Part shown: positions 33,439-45,659 of the stretch, one piece after another | Numbering within the stretch: position 1 is the stretch's first letter | Layout: each line of letters starts with the position of its first letter | From: Allacma fusca | Taxonomy: Eukaryota; Arthropoda; Collembola; Symphypleona; Sminthuridae | Direction of reading: 5' to 3' | Assembly: GCA_947179485.1 (NCBI GenBank) | Contig: OX359245.1 | Location: forward strand, 47,913,067 to 47,977,066 | Length of the DNA: 64,000 nucleotides | The notes under the pieces: generated by a model | The model's input: the letters and a program-made list of their open reading frames with translations, nothing else | Told to the model about the DNA's origin: nothing | Database searches by the model: none | Translations under genes and position numbers: made by a program

Positions 33439-34841
33439 CCGCAATACAAAATCCAGACTCTTCACGTTTTGAGATTGTTCTTAGTGACTCTGATGTTTTT
33501 GAGGAGGACAATCCCATGAACAATTATCTCAATGAATATCTTCATAAAACTAGTTTAGGTAGATTGAGTATTTCAAATTCACTTCAAGAATCTTTCCATA
33601 GTTGTGTCACGACTCCCTCCGCAAAATCACAATCATCACATGAAGTATTATTTTCTTCCCATATAAACATATTACCGGGGCGAAGTGAAACCCTCTCAAT
33701 AACTACTAATACTATTCCTATAGAAATTCAAAATGATATTCTGGAACAAAATCATGAGGATATTATAAGTTCCTTATCACTATTAATAGAAACAGACGCC
33801 ACTTTACTTCCTGTAAGGACTGAACTCAATAATATCAATAATACACAATCAGTTCCTCAGGAACAGTTCAATTATACATTGTGTGAATTTTATACTGTGT
33901 TTAAAGACATGATAATTCCGAGAATAATTAAACTCTTCAACAAAAATATTGAGCGAAAAGAACAGGCAGAAATCGCTATCTTGTGTGCTTATAAGGAAAA
34001 GTTTGAGAGTGTACAGACACTCATTTATTTTCCCAAGTGGGAGAATAAATTCTTTAAGTGTATAAGGAGAGAGAGGAAACTACGACCCGTCGTCGATCTA
34101 CACCGTGTTGCCACGTTACAGACACACACGGCGTGTATCTCTGAACATACAGACGTGCGTGAGGAGAGTAATGACTTGGCAACAGGGCGTGTCCCAGAGG
34201 CAGTCTCTCACTCACTCACTCACTCTCTCATCACTACACACAGCCCAAGTGTGCACACACAGGTATCTCAGTCAGTACTTCCTTATATACCAGTACGACA
34301 AGATACTCCTGTGAAACTAAGGAAATCATCACGTATCAGTGCGTTACAGAAGGAAATTCCTTTTGTTAGAGATAAATCAACACGAGTTCAAAAACTTAAG
34401 TGTAAAAAGACCTTTCATAAAGTATTTCCTACAGTGACTTCAAGTTCTCACATTAATATTTCTCAAATTCAGAACTCCATTATAAGTAAGATAGTTAATC
34501 CTACGAATTTTCGGACTTTTAAGGGTAAGACTAAAAATAACATTGAAATTTTTTCTTTGGAAGCTGTTACAATCCCTCAGGGAAAAACTAATAATATAGG
34601 GGATTCACGTCCTCCGGCTTCCAAAATACGGAAACTTATAAAGCCCAAAAGTATTCGAACTCAAAGTGTTCCCGATAATTTCCCATATGATATACCAGGA
34701 CGTACAACTCCTCCAGTAATTGCCCCCGTCCAATTATCTGAGGAGGTATTTGTAGATTCACTTGAGGCATTTCCAATTGATAAAGTTTCCTCAGGAAACA
34801 AGCGACGACTTTCAGCGTCTTCAGTATCAGGAATTATTTAA
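33366..34841 (+). CDS. Third ORF after pol, unknown function (about 440-490 aa)
   Basis: The frame is -1 relative to pol, open from 33366 and overlapping pol by 73 bases. A GTG lies at 33423, the first ATG at 33516, and TAA at 34839-34841. The N-terminal part is acidic and Ser/Asn-rich and continues the character of the pol tail. A predicted helical, Lys-rich block lies near 33880-34080 and includes RRERKLRP. It is followed by a His/Ser/Thr stretch encoded by a CACT microsatellite (34206-34236) and a basic C-terminal half. There is no signal peptide or transmembrane span, so it is not an obvious envelope protein. I do not recognise a family. It may be translated as a Pol extension after a frameshift, or it may have been split from pol by a one-base indel; a separate message is also possible. 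Confidence 0.6.
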   Translation, partial: YQNTNSSDSPNTKSPSIKSVDSDITAIQNPDSSRFEIVLSDSDVFEEDNPMNNYLNEYLHKTSLGRLSISNSLQESFHSCVTTPSAKSQSSHEVLFSSHINILPGRSETLSITTNTIPIEIQNDILEQNHEDIISSLSLLIETDATLLPVRTELNNINNTQSVPQEQFNYTLCEFYTVFKDMIIPRIIKLFNKNIERKEQAEIAILCAYKEKFESVQTLIYFPKWENKFFKCIRRERKLRPVVDLHRVATLQTHTACISEHTDVREESNDLATGRVPEAVSHSLTHSLITTHSPSVHTQVSQSVLPYIPVRQDTPVKLRKSSRISALQKEIPFVRDKSTRVQKLKCKKTFHKVFPTVTSSSHINISQIQNSIISKIVNPTNFRTFKGKTKNNIEIFSLEAVTIPQGKTNNIGDSRPPASKIRKLIKPKSIRTQSVPDNFPYDIPGRTTPPVIAPVQLSEEVFVDSLEAFPIDKVSSGNKRRLSASSVSGII

Positions 34842-35416
34842 ACAAGCCACGAGGTTTGACCCCTCCCAGGTACAATCTCGTCCAAAAAGACTTGTTGCAA
34901 AAAAGCCTTCGTCCTTCTCGTATAAAGATTAAGATCCAAAAGTTCAGCGTGCTCTTCGCCATATTTTTTTTTAGTGACCCACGCCGACTTTTAGTTCATT
35001 TGTGTATTCCTGTGATTGCCTTATTTAATTTTCATAAAAATTATTACCATTATTCCTCAGGAATAAATTATCAATGAACTTCTGGTATCATAAATCAAAT
35101 GTGCAGTGCAAAATATATATGTGAATACATATAATAATATCCAAATTTTTTTTTCTCTTGCAGACTTTTGTATCATTGGGTAACTTACAACTGGCACATT
35201 GTGGATTTCCAAGGAACTCAAATATTATTTTTACCGAATTGACCAATTCGTAAGTTAACCTGACACTTTAATTGCAACGGTCGAATTCGACGATGTGCCC
35301 AGTTTTAGTAACCTGAATATTAACACTTGACTTATATTCAACCGAGTTCGTTACTTCCAGTGTGACAAGAAAATAACATTAACTAATTCTCATTACAAAT
35401 ATGATCTTATATATAT
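34842..35416 (+). other. Candidate intron and spacer between third and fourth ORFs
   Basis: A good donor, CAG|GTACAA (34870), and a strong acceptor, TTTTTTTTTCTCTTGCAG (ending 35163), would define a 294-base intron. It would leave an exon starting ACTTTTGTATC. A second acceptor, TTGATATCCCTTAG, ends at 35505. No long ORF is present. Splicing is inferred from signals only. Confidence 0.35.
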
Positions 35417-35716
35417 ATGTACAACAGAAAATACAAGTGTTCTACAGGAAATTTCAATGCAATGATCATGTTCATTAATCATGTCTTTTTATTGATATCC
35501 CTTAGTATCAGTATGGATGAGAAATATTCCGTAGATGTTTTCAATCGTAGACACGAAGCAGTCCTAGCAATCAGATCCATGGAGTACTTGTTTCGACATG
35601 AAGAAGATGCCCTGGAACTGGATAGAGTAATTGACACTCTCCAGCTTTACAGCATTATGAAGTTTCCTCAGAAAATAAGAGAAGACCCAGGGACTACCAT
35701 CTTCAGACATCACTAA
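35417..35716 (+). CDS. Small fourth ORF (99 aa, or 67 aa from an internal ATG)
   Basis: ATG 35417 gives 99 residues; ATG 35513 gives 67. From the first start the protein has a hydrophobic run at residues 15-32 (AMIMFINHVFLLISLSIS) that could be a signal anchor. From the second it is a charged, helix-prone polypeptide (for example RRHEAVLAIRSMEYLFRHEE). The hydrophobic run also doubles as the polypyrimidine tract of a splice acceptor at 35505, eight bases before ATG 35513, so the shorter form may be the real product of a spliced message. I recognise no family. The composition of the last 67 residues looks like real protein. Confidence 0.45.
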   Translation: MYNRKYKCSTGNFNAMIMFINHVFLLISLSISMDEKYSVDVFNRRHEAVLAIRSMEYLFRHEEDALELDRVIDTLQLYSIMKFPQKIREDPGTTIFRHH

Positions 35717-35988
35717 TGCTCTCATGATTACATTTCATTAATGTATATTTAATTGATTTCTACAAAATTTATACTGTATTTTGTTGAAAATATACCATTA
35801 TAATTATGATTTCAGTTCTATTTTTGTTTTTGGTTTTTCCTGGTACTCAGTATTGTTTCCCATTGAGACCAACATTATAAATTGTACACTATAATACTTT
35901 CATTTGTATTAGTTTAAACTTATACTTTCTTTTATTCCATCTACAATACGATGTTACTGTTTTAAATGTCGAGGTCGACATTTTCCGT
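35717..35988 (+). other. 3' non-coding region before the polypurine tract
   Basis: AT-rich, with no ORF or motif beyond T-rich runs. Confidence 0.5.
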
Positions 35989-36000
35989 ACGTAGGGGGAA
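35989..36000 (+). promoter_or_regulatory. Polypurine tract, young element
   Basis: GTAGGGGGAA sits directly against the TGTAAGG that opens the 3' LTR, the expected primer for plus-strand synthesis. Confidence 0.85.
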
Positions 36001-36514
36001 TGTAAGGATGTAAAATAAGATGTTAATTTAGAAGAGACGTTTTCCTTAGGAAGAACTCTCCACATCCTTATCTGAATATCTTTAACTATGGAAAATGTAA
36101 ATAGCTAAGAAATGAGAGGATGAGTGTGTGCGGAGAGGACATTCTGGATTGAATAGGGCAAGGGATAGGAACTAGCCTCTCTGGTTAGAAATATTTCAGT
36201 GTATTATATTGAGACTGATCCTTACCTGTTATATTCCTAAGGGAAAAGTATTAGTTAATTATTATTTCAAGAATAAATATAAAATATATATTTAATCAAA
36301 AATCAAACATCAGTTTACCCCAAATTATTATACGCTCAATACACTCGTGTCACTTAGACTGTATCTCTCATTAAGTGCTTTTTAGGGGAGTTTGTGAAAG
36401 GGCTCTCCGCATCTCTGTACTACATCCCTTATAAAGGTTCAGGATGTTTTAGGATTAGGTGAACATTTATTTAATTTAAGAACTTATTTAATCATCCTAA
36501 AATCCTACCTTTCA
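36001..36514 (+). repeat. 3' LTR
   Basis: Same 514 bases as the 5' LTR with two substitutions, followed by the GAGG target duplication. It would supply the polyadenylation signal for the element RNA. Confidence 0.97.
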
Positions 36515-36518
36515 GAGG

Positions 36519-39500
36519 AAACTAAATTAATATTTTAAATCCCATCCTATGGGCTGGGCTGATGACAAAGGTTTTACGGGACCCTGCAATAACACCGACA
36601 GGAAATTTTAAAAACATTTAATGTCATTCATAGTCATTTTATTGATTCGTCTTGTAATGCAGATGTATCCCTATTTATAAACTATTTCAAACTGAAATAT
36701 TTTCTGCTTACGTTGAAAAACTAACAGAGTACAGTTTCAAGCAAGTTATTTTGACAGGTTACTTTGTCAAGCTTCGTATTAAAATTCCAAACCATATTAT
36801 TTTTAAACTCGTATTCAGCGCGGATTAGACTCACTTTCGTGGGTTATTTTCAGAAAGCACAATTCCGCCTTTTTTTAATTCTCACAGAAATTTGTTTAAA
36901 CGGGGTATCTGAAAAAATAATAATTTTAAAAATAAAACACACCATTTAATATTATTCACACAAGCACGTTTACTACACGCTACAATATAACACCATTTTT
37001 GAAGGCAACAGAAAACCACCAGATATGTAGCTCTTCTTTAAACATTATCGTATACTTTGTATATGCGATTTAAATTTGGTGCAAAATATCATGCCGGTAC
37101 TTTTCAAATTCAACAGGTTGAATAAAATACGGTAGATATCAATTTTAACCAACCAATTGATATTTACAGGTTATAAAAATGTAATTAATATGTTTGCATG
37201 CAATATTTTGCCTCATGATTTTTTGAAACCTGTATCCAAAAGAACTGAATTATGATAATATACCATGAATGGCCTAAAATGTCTGTTGTTATTTCAGGCT
37301 CTTATTATTTACCATGTGAACATCTAATATTATTTTATTTCAAATTCTTAGATTGGTTTGGAGATTTTAATTTGTGTTATAAAAAACTATTTATAATTCT
37401 AAAAACATCTGCTGGAATCAAATGGACATGTGACAGTTAGTATTAACTTATATGGAAGGAAATTTTATTTTATGTGGCCGTTGAAATTTCTAGCCTACGT
37501 TGGTGTAACGGAGTGACCTATCAAGTCTTGGAGGTATCAATTTCTACCAAGTTGTTTGGTCCTTCGAAGTTATTGTATAAATTACACGTACGTATCTACC
37601 GTGCGCCAATCACAATGACCGTAAAAATTATATAAATCGGCGTGAAAGCCCTAAATTTTAAAGAAACGCGTAATTCAATGATTTCCCCCTCACATTATAT
37701 TCATAGATTTGTATTTCTGATTTTATTTAAATTTTTAATTTAGTACTACAAATTAAAATAATAAATAGATACATCTTGCCAAAGTGAATTTGTGAAACTA
37801 CTGGGTAGGTTAATTTATGTTATAAATTATTATAAATAAAAACAGACCGTTTGATCTCAAGGCTAAATCTAGCGTAAACTAATTTGTTCATTTTTCAGTT
37901 TTTTTCAGTTTAATGTTTGAAGTTAATGTTGGGATCCAATTGGAAAATACAAGCTTATCAATTTCTTCAAATCAGCTAATTATAACAGAATTTCATGAAT
38001 TTGCAATATGAATTGCTTTAATAGTCTGCCTTACGTCTTTACAAATTTGTTTCAGTTGTAATTTAAGTTACTGAAAATTTTACTCTGGAAATCTGGACTG
38101 CTGGAAGCTGTAAAACTGACAAAAACAATAACGTCATAATTTAAGTTAATATAAAATTACCTTCCCCTTTTTTCCTGTTTACTGAAATTTTTTTATTAAC
38201 TGCTAAAGTGCTATGATTTTGATAGGATTTGTTTTCTGAACTAATTTTTGGACAATTGTATAAAAGCAAGTAACTTAACTCTTAGAATATTTTTTTAATT
38301 TTAAAAATAATAATTTGATTTATACTGCAGGTTTAGTGCAAATCAAGGTAACGAAATTAGCTGAAAGCCACAATAATTTTGAATCGATCCCAGTATTATC
38401 TCAATTGCGTGACTTAAAGTATCAACCAGAAAGTTTTAAATTCAAAACTTATAGTCGCAGCGTCGCAGGATCGATTTTTAAAGAATTTTTGATCTTGAAG
38501 CCTAATTTCGGTAACCTTGATCAGGGTCTTTTCCGGTCATTTCTAGAATCCTTAGTGTTAAGACCCAATAAGCAGCGCCCTGGAAGGCCAATGAAAGTTC
38601 CAACATGCCCCCACTAAAATTTTTTTAACACAAATTTTCTACGGATTCATTATCGCAGGATAATGAATTAAATTTTTGGAACTGAATTTGCTCCAAACGT
38701 GTAGAATCAATTGCTTTATGAGCCTGAGCCTGAGAGTTGCTGGAGGAAGAAAATAATTTTGGACAATTTTGTACTTTTAAGTATAATAATTATACTATAT
38801 AATCTAATCTTTTAGATCTAAGATTTTAGATGATCTAATCCTTTAGAAATGTTTGAATATTGAATACAGCAATATCGGCGGATAAAATATATCGGCTATA
38901 AGACCTTCAAATTTTCTGCTTACTAATACAAACTATTCTCTTTCAGCAATTTTATAAGTAGGAATAATTTAAAGCTGATATTTTTTACGCGTAGATACAT
39001 ATAAACTTCCAGAAAACACAGGTAATGCGTCCGTTGTTACCCTCCAACCCACACATACCGGTATTGACTATAAAATATTTGAAGCTCCCAGTTTGCTGTA
39101 CAATGATTTCAGCATTTCTTGCAAATATCATTGCCCTGGGTCAATATTGGAAGTCAAAAGCACAAGAAATGTCAGTTATTTTCTAAATTGAATTTAGTAA
39201 TTTTTTGACTTCTCGCAAAAAATCTTTTAAACAAGTTTTAAAACTTTTAAAGTTTTTCCGAGCTACGTTGAGAAAAGTATGGACATGAGGGGAAAACATC
39301 CAAACAAGGTTGAAGATATCGTTACATGAGCGAATGTGACAAAGACGCGGAAAGAACAGCTCTAAACAATTATTATGGAAATTCCAGTGTTCATAATTTT
39401 TAGAAAAGCTATGTCTGCAGCAAATTTCATAGGATTAATTTTTGTGTAATGTCAATTTCGAAAGTCACAAACGTATAGCGGTTTCATAAGCTGAAAACGT

Positions 39501-41230
39501 GAGGCAAAGTTTTATTTTATCCGTATTTATTTTAAAACTTAATTATTCAGGTATAGATATAATTATATGAAGCTCTAAATTAAAACAAAATTCTTCCTTA
39601 TATAATTGAACTTTACAGGCGTAAAGTTAGCATGGAGGAAACTCCGTTTTAAAGAAGAAAGTTTATTTTGAAAAAGAATCCTAAACAAGTAATCGTCAAA
39701 GTTTCCATAATTATGATGAAACATTGGAAAATTTAAAAAACAGACTTGATGTAAGTTACGTTGGCTCCAAACCACTGTTACATTTTAGGGAGTAACTCCC
39801 TCCTCCGCAAAAGGCTTCGAAGTCATCACAGTAGTTAGGTACTTAAATACGCATATTAAATCTGGAAAACACTGCTCTGTGCCTAGTATTTTTAAATAGA
39901 TGAGCTGCCTAAATTTGTGTAATTAGTACCTGCATCCTTCTATCTGATCACAGCCATGAAGAACTTTTAAAGCGGCGTGAATGTTATAAATTTTAAAAAA
40001 ATCCCTGATTTATTATTCCAGATTTGGCAGTAATTTCTACGTGTAATTTGAATGTAGATTAAAACCATTATCCAATATTTACATTATTGTTAGTTTTTCC
40101 ATATAGTCCGCAAGGTGGATACACGTTGAGTCTTCAAATATTTGTTTTACCGAATTTGCTGCTTACAAACTTTTTGTAGTATGTACATGTATAAAATTTA
40201 AAAAAAATACCTTGTCGTTGTCACTACCTCAAGCAGAGTCGTGCTGAAAAGAAATGGTCCAGGGATTGTGAAAGCTAATTCAAATACGTATATTCACAAC
40301 GAATTTTTAAATTCTGTCAAATAAACGCATTATAATTAATATGAACTCCACAATTCTCGTGCACTTTCTGTTTATGTTTCCGCAAAGCTTCCACCTTAAG
40401 GCACAAGATAACAAATATTTATGGATTCTGTGGAGTAACAATGCAAGCAAATAAATTTTGAAATTCAAAAATGTGAAAGTTGTCTTGCGAAGTTAATGTT
40501 GGAATTAAATTGTGTAGCACAAATTGATCATTTTCGGAGGAAAACATAACACAAGATCACAAATATACCATTACTGAAGTTTTCATGGTCCCTGTGACTG
40601 TTTTCGATTTTTTCCCGTGGGAATTTTCACCAACAAGAAGTGTACACTGACATTGAGACACTATACTGGAAATTAAATATTCGGCTAAATAAAGTTAGAC
40701 TAAAGTATTTCTTTTAAAGCTTGCCTTCTCAATTTTATTTAAATGCCTTGAAGCTAAAGTTTTTATTCCTACCTCCTGGAACGGAGTTTTTTATTTTTCT
40801 AATTTTAGTCAATTGAGAAAAGAGGACAACAAATCTAAAGTAAACTTTCAATACATCGACGGAAAAATACATTTAGTGGCGTCCAAACACAAATTTTTAA
40901 ATATCTTCCAACACGTAACAACCAACGGATTTTGTACATAAAATGTGCAACTCCCTCTTGTGTTTATAAATTTCTGAAGTAAAACTTCGAATTTACAATA
41001 AACACAAATATTTAGCAGTTAACATTAAAAGTACCGGCAGAGCAAAATTTTAGATGCTAAAACGGTTTGCTGTAATTCTTTCAAGATTCGGGTTTGTCGG
41101 CACTTGAACTCAAATTGTGGTAGAAGGGTAATTCTTAAGAGTAGTTTAAATCCTAACGAATAATTATTGACGCTTATATTAAGGAACAATTTCAAAAGGT
41201 TTTTAAGCCAATAATTTGACACCGCTGGTC
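36519..41230. repeat. Diverged repeat mosaic
   Basis: 36519-36960 parallels 43590-43860 and 45070-45300. 37231-37280 matches the DNA just right of element 1 (from about 5365). 37915-38110 matches 9236-9420. 38500-38640 matches 14780-14880. 39100-39560 matches 6840-7160. 39570-40740 parallels copies A and B. 40870-41220 parallels 57055-57300. GGCGT boxes lie at 37639, 39974 and 40878. Short ORFs such as 38315-38617 are not conserved between copies. No gene seen. Confidence 0.55.
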
Positions 41231-41703
41231 CAAATAAGAACCAAAAGGGTAATAATATTTAAATATTTTTATTAGGCCTCGAAGCACTTTCAAAAAAACG
41301 TAAAAATCATGGTCCGACAAGTCACATTTTTGTTGATCTTAGCACATTGAAAAATTATTTAATTGCTCCACAGAATAAAGTAATTTCAGTCGAAATTTCG
41401 AATTTCTTGACAAAATTTTGGCGGGAGATTCAAATGCCGGACCAAAATGTAAACGATGTTTTTCGCCAAGAAGAAATCATCTGGGATTGGTCCCTTCAGA
41501 CCGAAATTGTTTTTTGACGAAGTTTCAAGAAACCTGATTTTTGACTTGAGACTTGAGACTCAAAAATAACTTTTATGTGAGTTTCTAAAAACGACTTAAT
41601 TGCTTTACAAGGGACTTGTTTTTTAATTTTAAGCATTTGCTTAAACGAACAAAATTTTGCAGAATACAGTTCCCTGTGGCATGGTACTCTGCCCATGGAT
41701 ACA
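41231..41703. repeat. Partial third copy of the two-kilobase duplication
   Basis: TCGAAGCACTTTCAAAA, GTTGATCTTAGCAC and ATTTTGGCGGGAGATTC align with 12165-12305 and 47845-47990. 41605-41690 aligns with 12945-13045. It is interrupted on the right by the TIR element. Confidence 0.65.
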
Positions 41704-41705
41704 TA

Positions 41706-43142
41706 CCCAGTAAACCACGGTAGGTTGGCCTAACGTTAAAACCTGACGTTCCGTTGTTGCCATCAAAAACTAGTGTTGTGTGAATGCTTGACCAATAACG
41801 TTATGGTACAAGTGCTTTGGTAGCATTTGCGCTCAGCGTTGAAGATACGGTTAAAAAATCACTTACAGATTGCATTAGTGTAACGCTATCAGAATGCAGT
41901 GCACAAATGTTCTTGCTCAAACGCTAGCATAACGCTAATTCAGCGCTAGAATTAACGGACATGCGCGTGAACAAGGATGCGTCAAAAGCTTCTAAGAGGG
42001 AAACCAGAGATTGTCCGTTGCACTCAATAGCAGTACACTGTGTATGTGCAGTACTTACTTACAATTTGTTTAATAATTGTTACTTTTAATTCATTTTTTA
42101 CTGCATGAAAATTTGCTAAAATTAAATCATCCAGATTCTAATAAATTGTGTTTCCATTCAAAATCTGGGATATTATTTGAAATGGTCTCACTCAGGATTC
42201 TAGCCAGTCTTCATTAAAATGTAAGTACTTAGTTCGAATTTATATTGAATAATGTTATGCCATACATTTGTGCCTATTCACTTATAATTAGCGTGATTAC
42301 AGCAAAAATTGTTTCTTAAAATAATTTAATTAATTAAGTTAGCTCAAAATGTGTACATTGTTTTTTGTATGATTTCAGGTGACCGGCCGGAATAGCAGAT
42401 GTATGTACACACTGATGGCTGACTGTGAGTGTTGCTGACATTGACCTGGGACTGCCGTGGACAATCAAAAAGTAAGTAATAGTTATTATTGCATGTTAGC
42501 ATACCGAAATTGACAGGAATGTGTGTTCAGATTTCATGAACATTGAAAGACAAATGAAAACAAAATGAGATTATAATTATGTATTTTTTGTATTTTATTT
42601 TGTTTCCAGAATTCACTCTTTAGTTGTCTCCACTACTGATTCAGACTAAGTCAGTTCGAGAATACCGTTGGGGCTCGTTTTGGTCATGACGACGACGGAA
42701 TTAGTGAATCTGTATTTTGAAATGTATTTGTTTCCTTGATTTTGTGTTACTAGTTTATTTTAATCTTGTTAGGTATGTCTGTAAAACATAGTTTGAATAG
42801 TGATAATAATTGTAATAATAAATACATGCAAAAATGTAATTATTATGGTCAAGGTGTTGAAGTTATTTTAAGTTTAAATTATAATTTAGAGCATAAGCAG
42901 AAAATTTTAAGTAGTAATATTTTAATCGAGCGTTATGCTACCATTAAGCGATTCACGTTTAATTAATTAGTCGAACGTTAGAATCTGACGTTGCACTAAT
43001 CATAATCATTAGTGCTTGAGGAGCGCTACGGAAGCGGACATTTGAGCGTTTGGAGAACGCTAAGATTAACGTTACGCCAACCATGCTAAAGTTAGAATTG
43101 TGCATTGGCACAATTGTTCTCCAACGCTCGTGGTTTACTGGG
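41706..43142. mobile_element. TIR DNA element (1437 bp) with iterated AACGCT motif and possible exons
   Basis: The ends are inverted repeats CCCAGTAAACCACG...CGTGGTTTACTGGG flanked by TA, with weaker inverted similarity (GTTGG) continuing inward. AACGCT/AGCGTT and AACGTT hexamers are repeated near both ends (41735-41960 and 42926-43130). Internally, consensus-like splice sites flank a short block: donor ATGTAAGTA at 42220, acceptor GATTTCAG ending 42379, donor AAAGTAAGTAAT near 42471, and acceptor TTTTGTTTCCAG near 42610. No transposase is recognised; the ORF at 42766-42966 has no domain. TA flanks would suit a Tc1/mariner-like or related element, but the family is unassigned. Confidence 0.75.
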
Positions 43143-43144
43143 TA

Positions 43145-45654
43145 TGTATGTACATCACGTCGGATTAGTCAGTCACTCTTGTGTTTTCTCTGTGTATACT
43201 CCTATGTGTTACATTTTTGAACGACGTCCTTTGTAACACAGTCCGTATTGTTACTGTTATGCGCCGACGCAACCAATTGGGCCTTAATTACTGAAAAATT
43301 ACTATAGCTTCCTGTTTAAGTTAAAGAAGGGGTGTCACATAGCATTTAAAATACGCCTTCCTTTTGCGGGTGGTGTAGAAAATAGCTTTAAGTTACACTT
43401 TATACTGGAAACTCCAACTCTAGAAAATGATGAAGTATGGTTTCAAAACGAAAGAGTATTCCAATGGATATACATAGATGGATTTCAGGTATAGAACATT
43501 TTTGAAATAAAATAAATATTTTAAATTTAGTACCAAGACACTGCAGTGAAAATTCAGAGCAAATTGTGAAACATTTCAAAATAAATGTGTTATGTAAACT
43601 AAGTTGATTTTTTAAGTCACATTCTATGGGCTGGACTGTAGGCAAAGATTTACGGAACTCTGTGATTACACTGGTCTAAAATTTAAATAGCATTTAATGT
43701 CATTAATTGTCCTTTCCTTTACCAGATTCGTCCATGCAGATGTCTCCCGATGTGGAAACTATTTTAAGCTGAAATATTTTCTGCTAAACTTTTAAAAACA
43801 AACGGAGTAAATTTTCAAACAAATTTTTGTAACATCGTACTGTGTGAAGTTTTGGTTTATAATTCTAATCCACAGTGTTTTGTACGCTTGTACTCGGCGC
43901 GGATTCGAATGATTTTTAGAATTTACTTGATATTTTAAATTTTTGTAAAACTGGAAGCTAATTAAGAGAAAGTTCTCAATTTAAATTCTGAGAATACTCG
44001 GCATAACCCTTTACCATTGGTAGCAAGGTCGGGAGAAATTCGGTCACGCTACTATCTAGCGTCTCAATTTAAATAATTTATTCGTTTTCAAATTTTTGTT
44101 GTGAACTCCTCTTTTTTAAAGAAAATCCTTATCTAACGTGACCTCCTTGACTGCCGTATTAAGAGAATTTGAGCTGGCGGTTTAAATCAAATTTTGAAAT
44201 ATCTGGAAGACTACTTGCCAGAAAACAAGTGACGTAAATTGTTTTCCTATTATGTCCTTTAAGCTTCTAAAAGGTGCGGATTTTGATGCTAAAGTAATTG
44301 TGGTGAATCCATTTTGTTTTCGGACGTAATGAAAGTAAAAAATGCAATTTAAAAAACTATATACAATCCATTTTTACCGATGCTTTTTAAACGAGGTATT
44401 TGCAATAATATTACTAATTTAGCCTGTGAAATACATATTTAAAATGATTCCCATCAACACATTTACGTAATGCTACAATATAACGCCATGTTTCCTGGAG
44501 GGATTCTATATTTAATTTTCTTGCATTTAATATTTACGAAAATTTCAAGAATTAAAAAAACATGTTCCTGGAATAATATACGGAATATTACAAATATTCC
44601 CTTTCATTTATCGTTTTAAATACCTTTCGGGTACTTCTGAATAGTGCCGCTCATGTGTATAAAAATTCTCTACATGTACCTGTTCCTGGACCCATATAAC
44701 GGGTACTTTAAAATTGTAAACCTTTACCTGATGCTCACTCATCAAATTTATTTTTCCAGATTTTAGCATTTTAAACTTACTTCCGCAATGAAGATTCCAG
44801 CCTTTTTAAAACTGCACATCTGCTAAACAAAAAATCTCGAATATCTTATCTAGAGCTCAATGTTTGTTGAACTAGTCAATAAAATTATTAATGTTTTGCT
44901 GGCAGTCAGGCAAATTATCATCAAAAGATCATCATTACATGTGTTTCTCCTTCAGCGAAGAAACATTTGAACCGGCGTCGAATCTTTGAATTTAAAATAC
45001 CATACTTGCACTATTTTTAATTGGATTTAAAATGAAATTCACACTCAAAATTGAACATCAAAATTAGAAGTACAATTTCAAGCAAGTTGTTTCAACAGTT
45101 TACTTTGTCAAGCTTCGTATTCAAATGCTAACCTATATTATTTTTAAGCTTGCATTCGGCGCTGATTAGACTACTTTACGTGGTTTATTTTCAGAATGTA
45201 AATTCCCTAATTTTTTTTACTTCTCACAGGCATTTTTTAAGGTGGGTATCCGCAAAAATATTACTTTGAAAAATAAAATACATCATTTAATATTATTCCC
45301 ACCAGCTTAACGAACTTAAAAAAAGATTTAAAGTGTTGGATATAAATAAGTATTGTGGCATTGAAGCTGAATTGTTTAAGTAGTGTTCCTGTTTTACTTC
45401 GTGTATTTTTCGGATTGAATAATTTTAAGTGTGAAGTTATTTCCAGATAAAGACGAAAACTACTTTCTTGCATTTATTACTGCTGCAAACACGGCAGCGC
45501 ATGTCTTACAAAACGTTATAAATTGCTATTAAGCTTTTGTAATTCGTTCTTCCTTGAATGAAACTTTATATTTTACCATTTTTAGTAAATAAAAAAATAT
45601 CAAGTTGAAACAATCTGGTGTACTTTCACTCGTTGTTACGGAAAAATACATTTA
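43145..45654. repeat. Diverged repeat mosaic, including two unoccupied sites
   Basis: 43310-43620 is the unoccupied counterpart of the young LTR insertion flanks. 43860-44220 parallels 15270-15540 plus 16357-16400, and carries the single CTGCCGTA (44151-44158) where the hAT-type element inserted elsewhere. 44960-45070 parallels 13240 and 25763, with a GGCGTC box at 44973. 45350-45480 parallels 56755-56900. No gene seen. Confidence 0.6.
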
Positions 45655-45659
45655 AAATT

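Larger units (their letters stand above)
26249..36514 (+). mobile_element. Complete young Ty3/gypsy-type LTR retrotransposon (10,266 bp)
   Basis: Two 514-bp LTRs bound gag, pol (protease, RT, RNase H, integrase), a large third ORF, a small fourth ORF and a polypurine tract. The target duplication is GAGG (26245-26248 and 36515-36518). The LTRs differ at two bases by eye, so insertion was recent. The pre-insertion arrangement is seen in the related repeat at about 43570-43615. The order RT, RNase H, integrase places it in Ty3/gypsy. gag and pol are both intact, so this copy may be autonomous. Confidence 0.96.
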
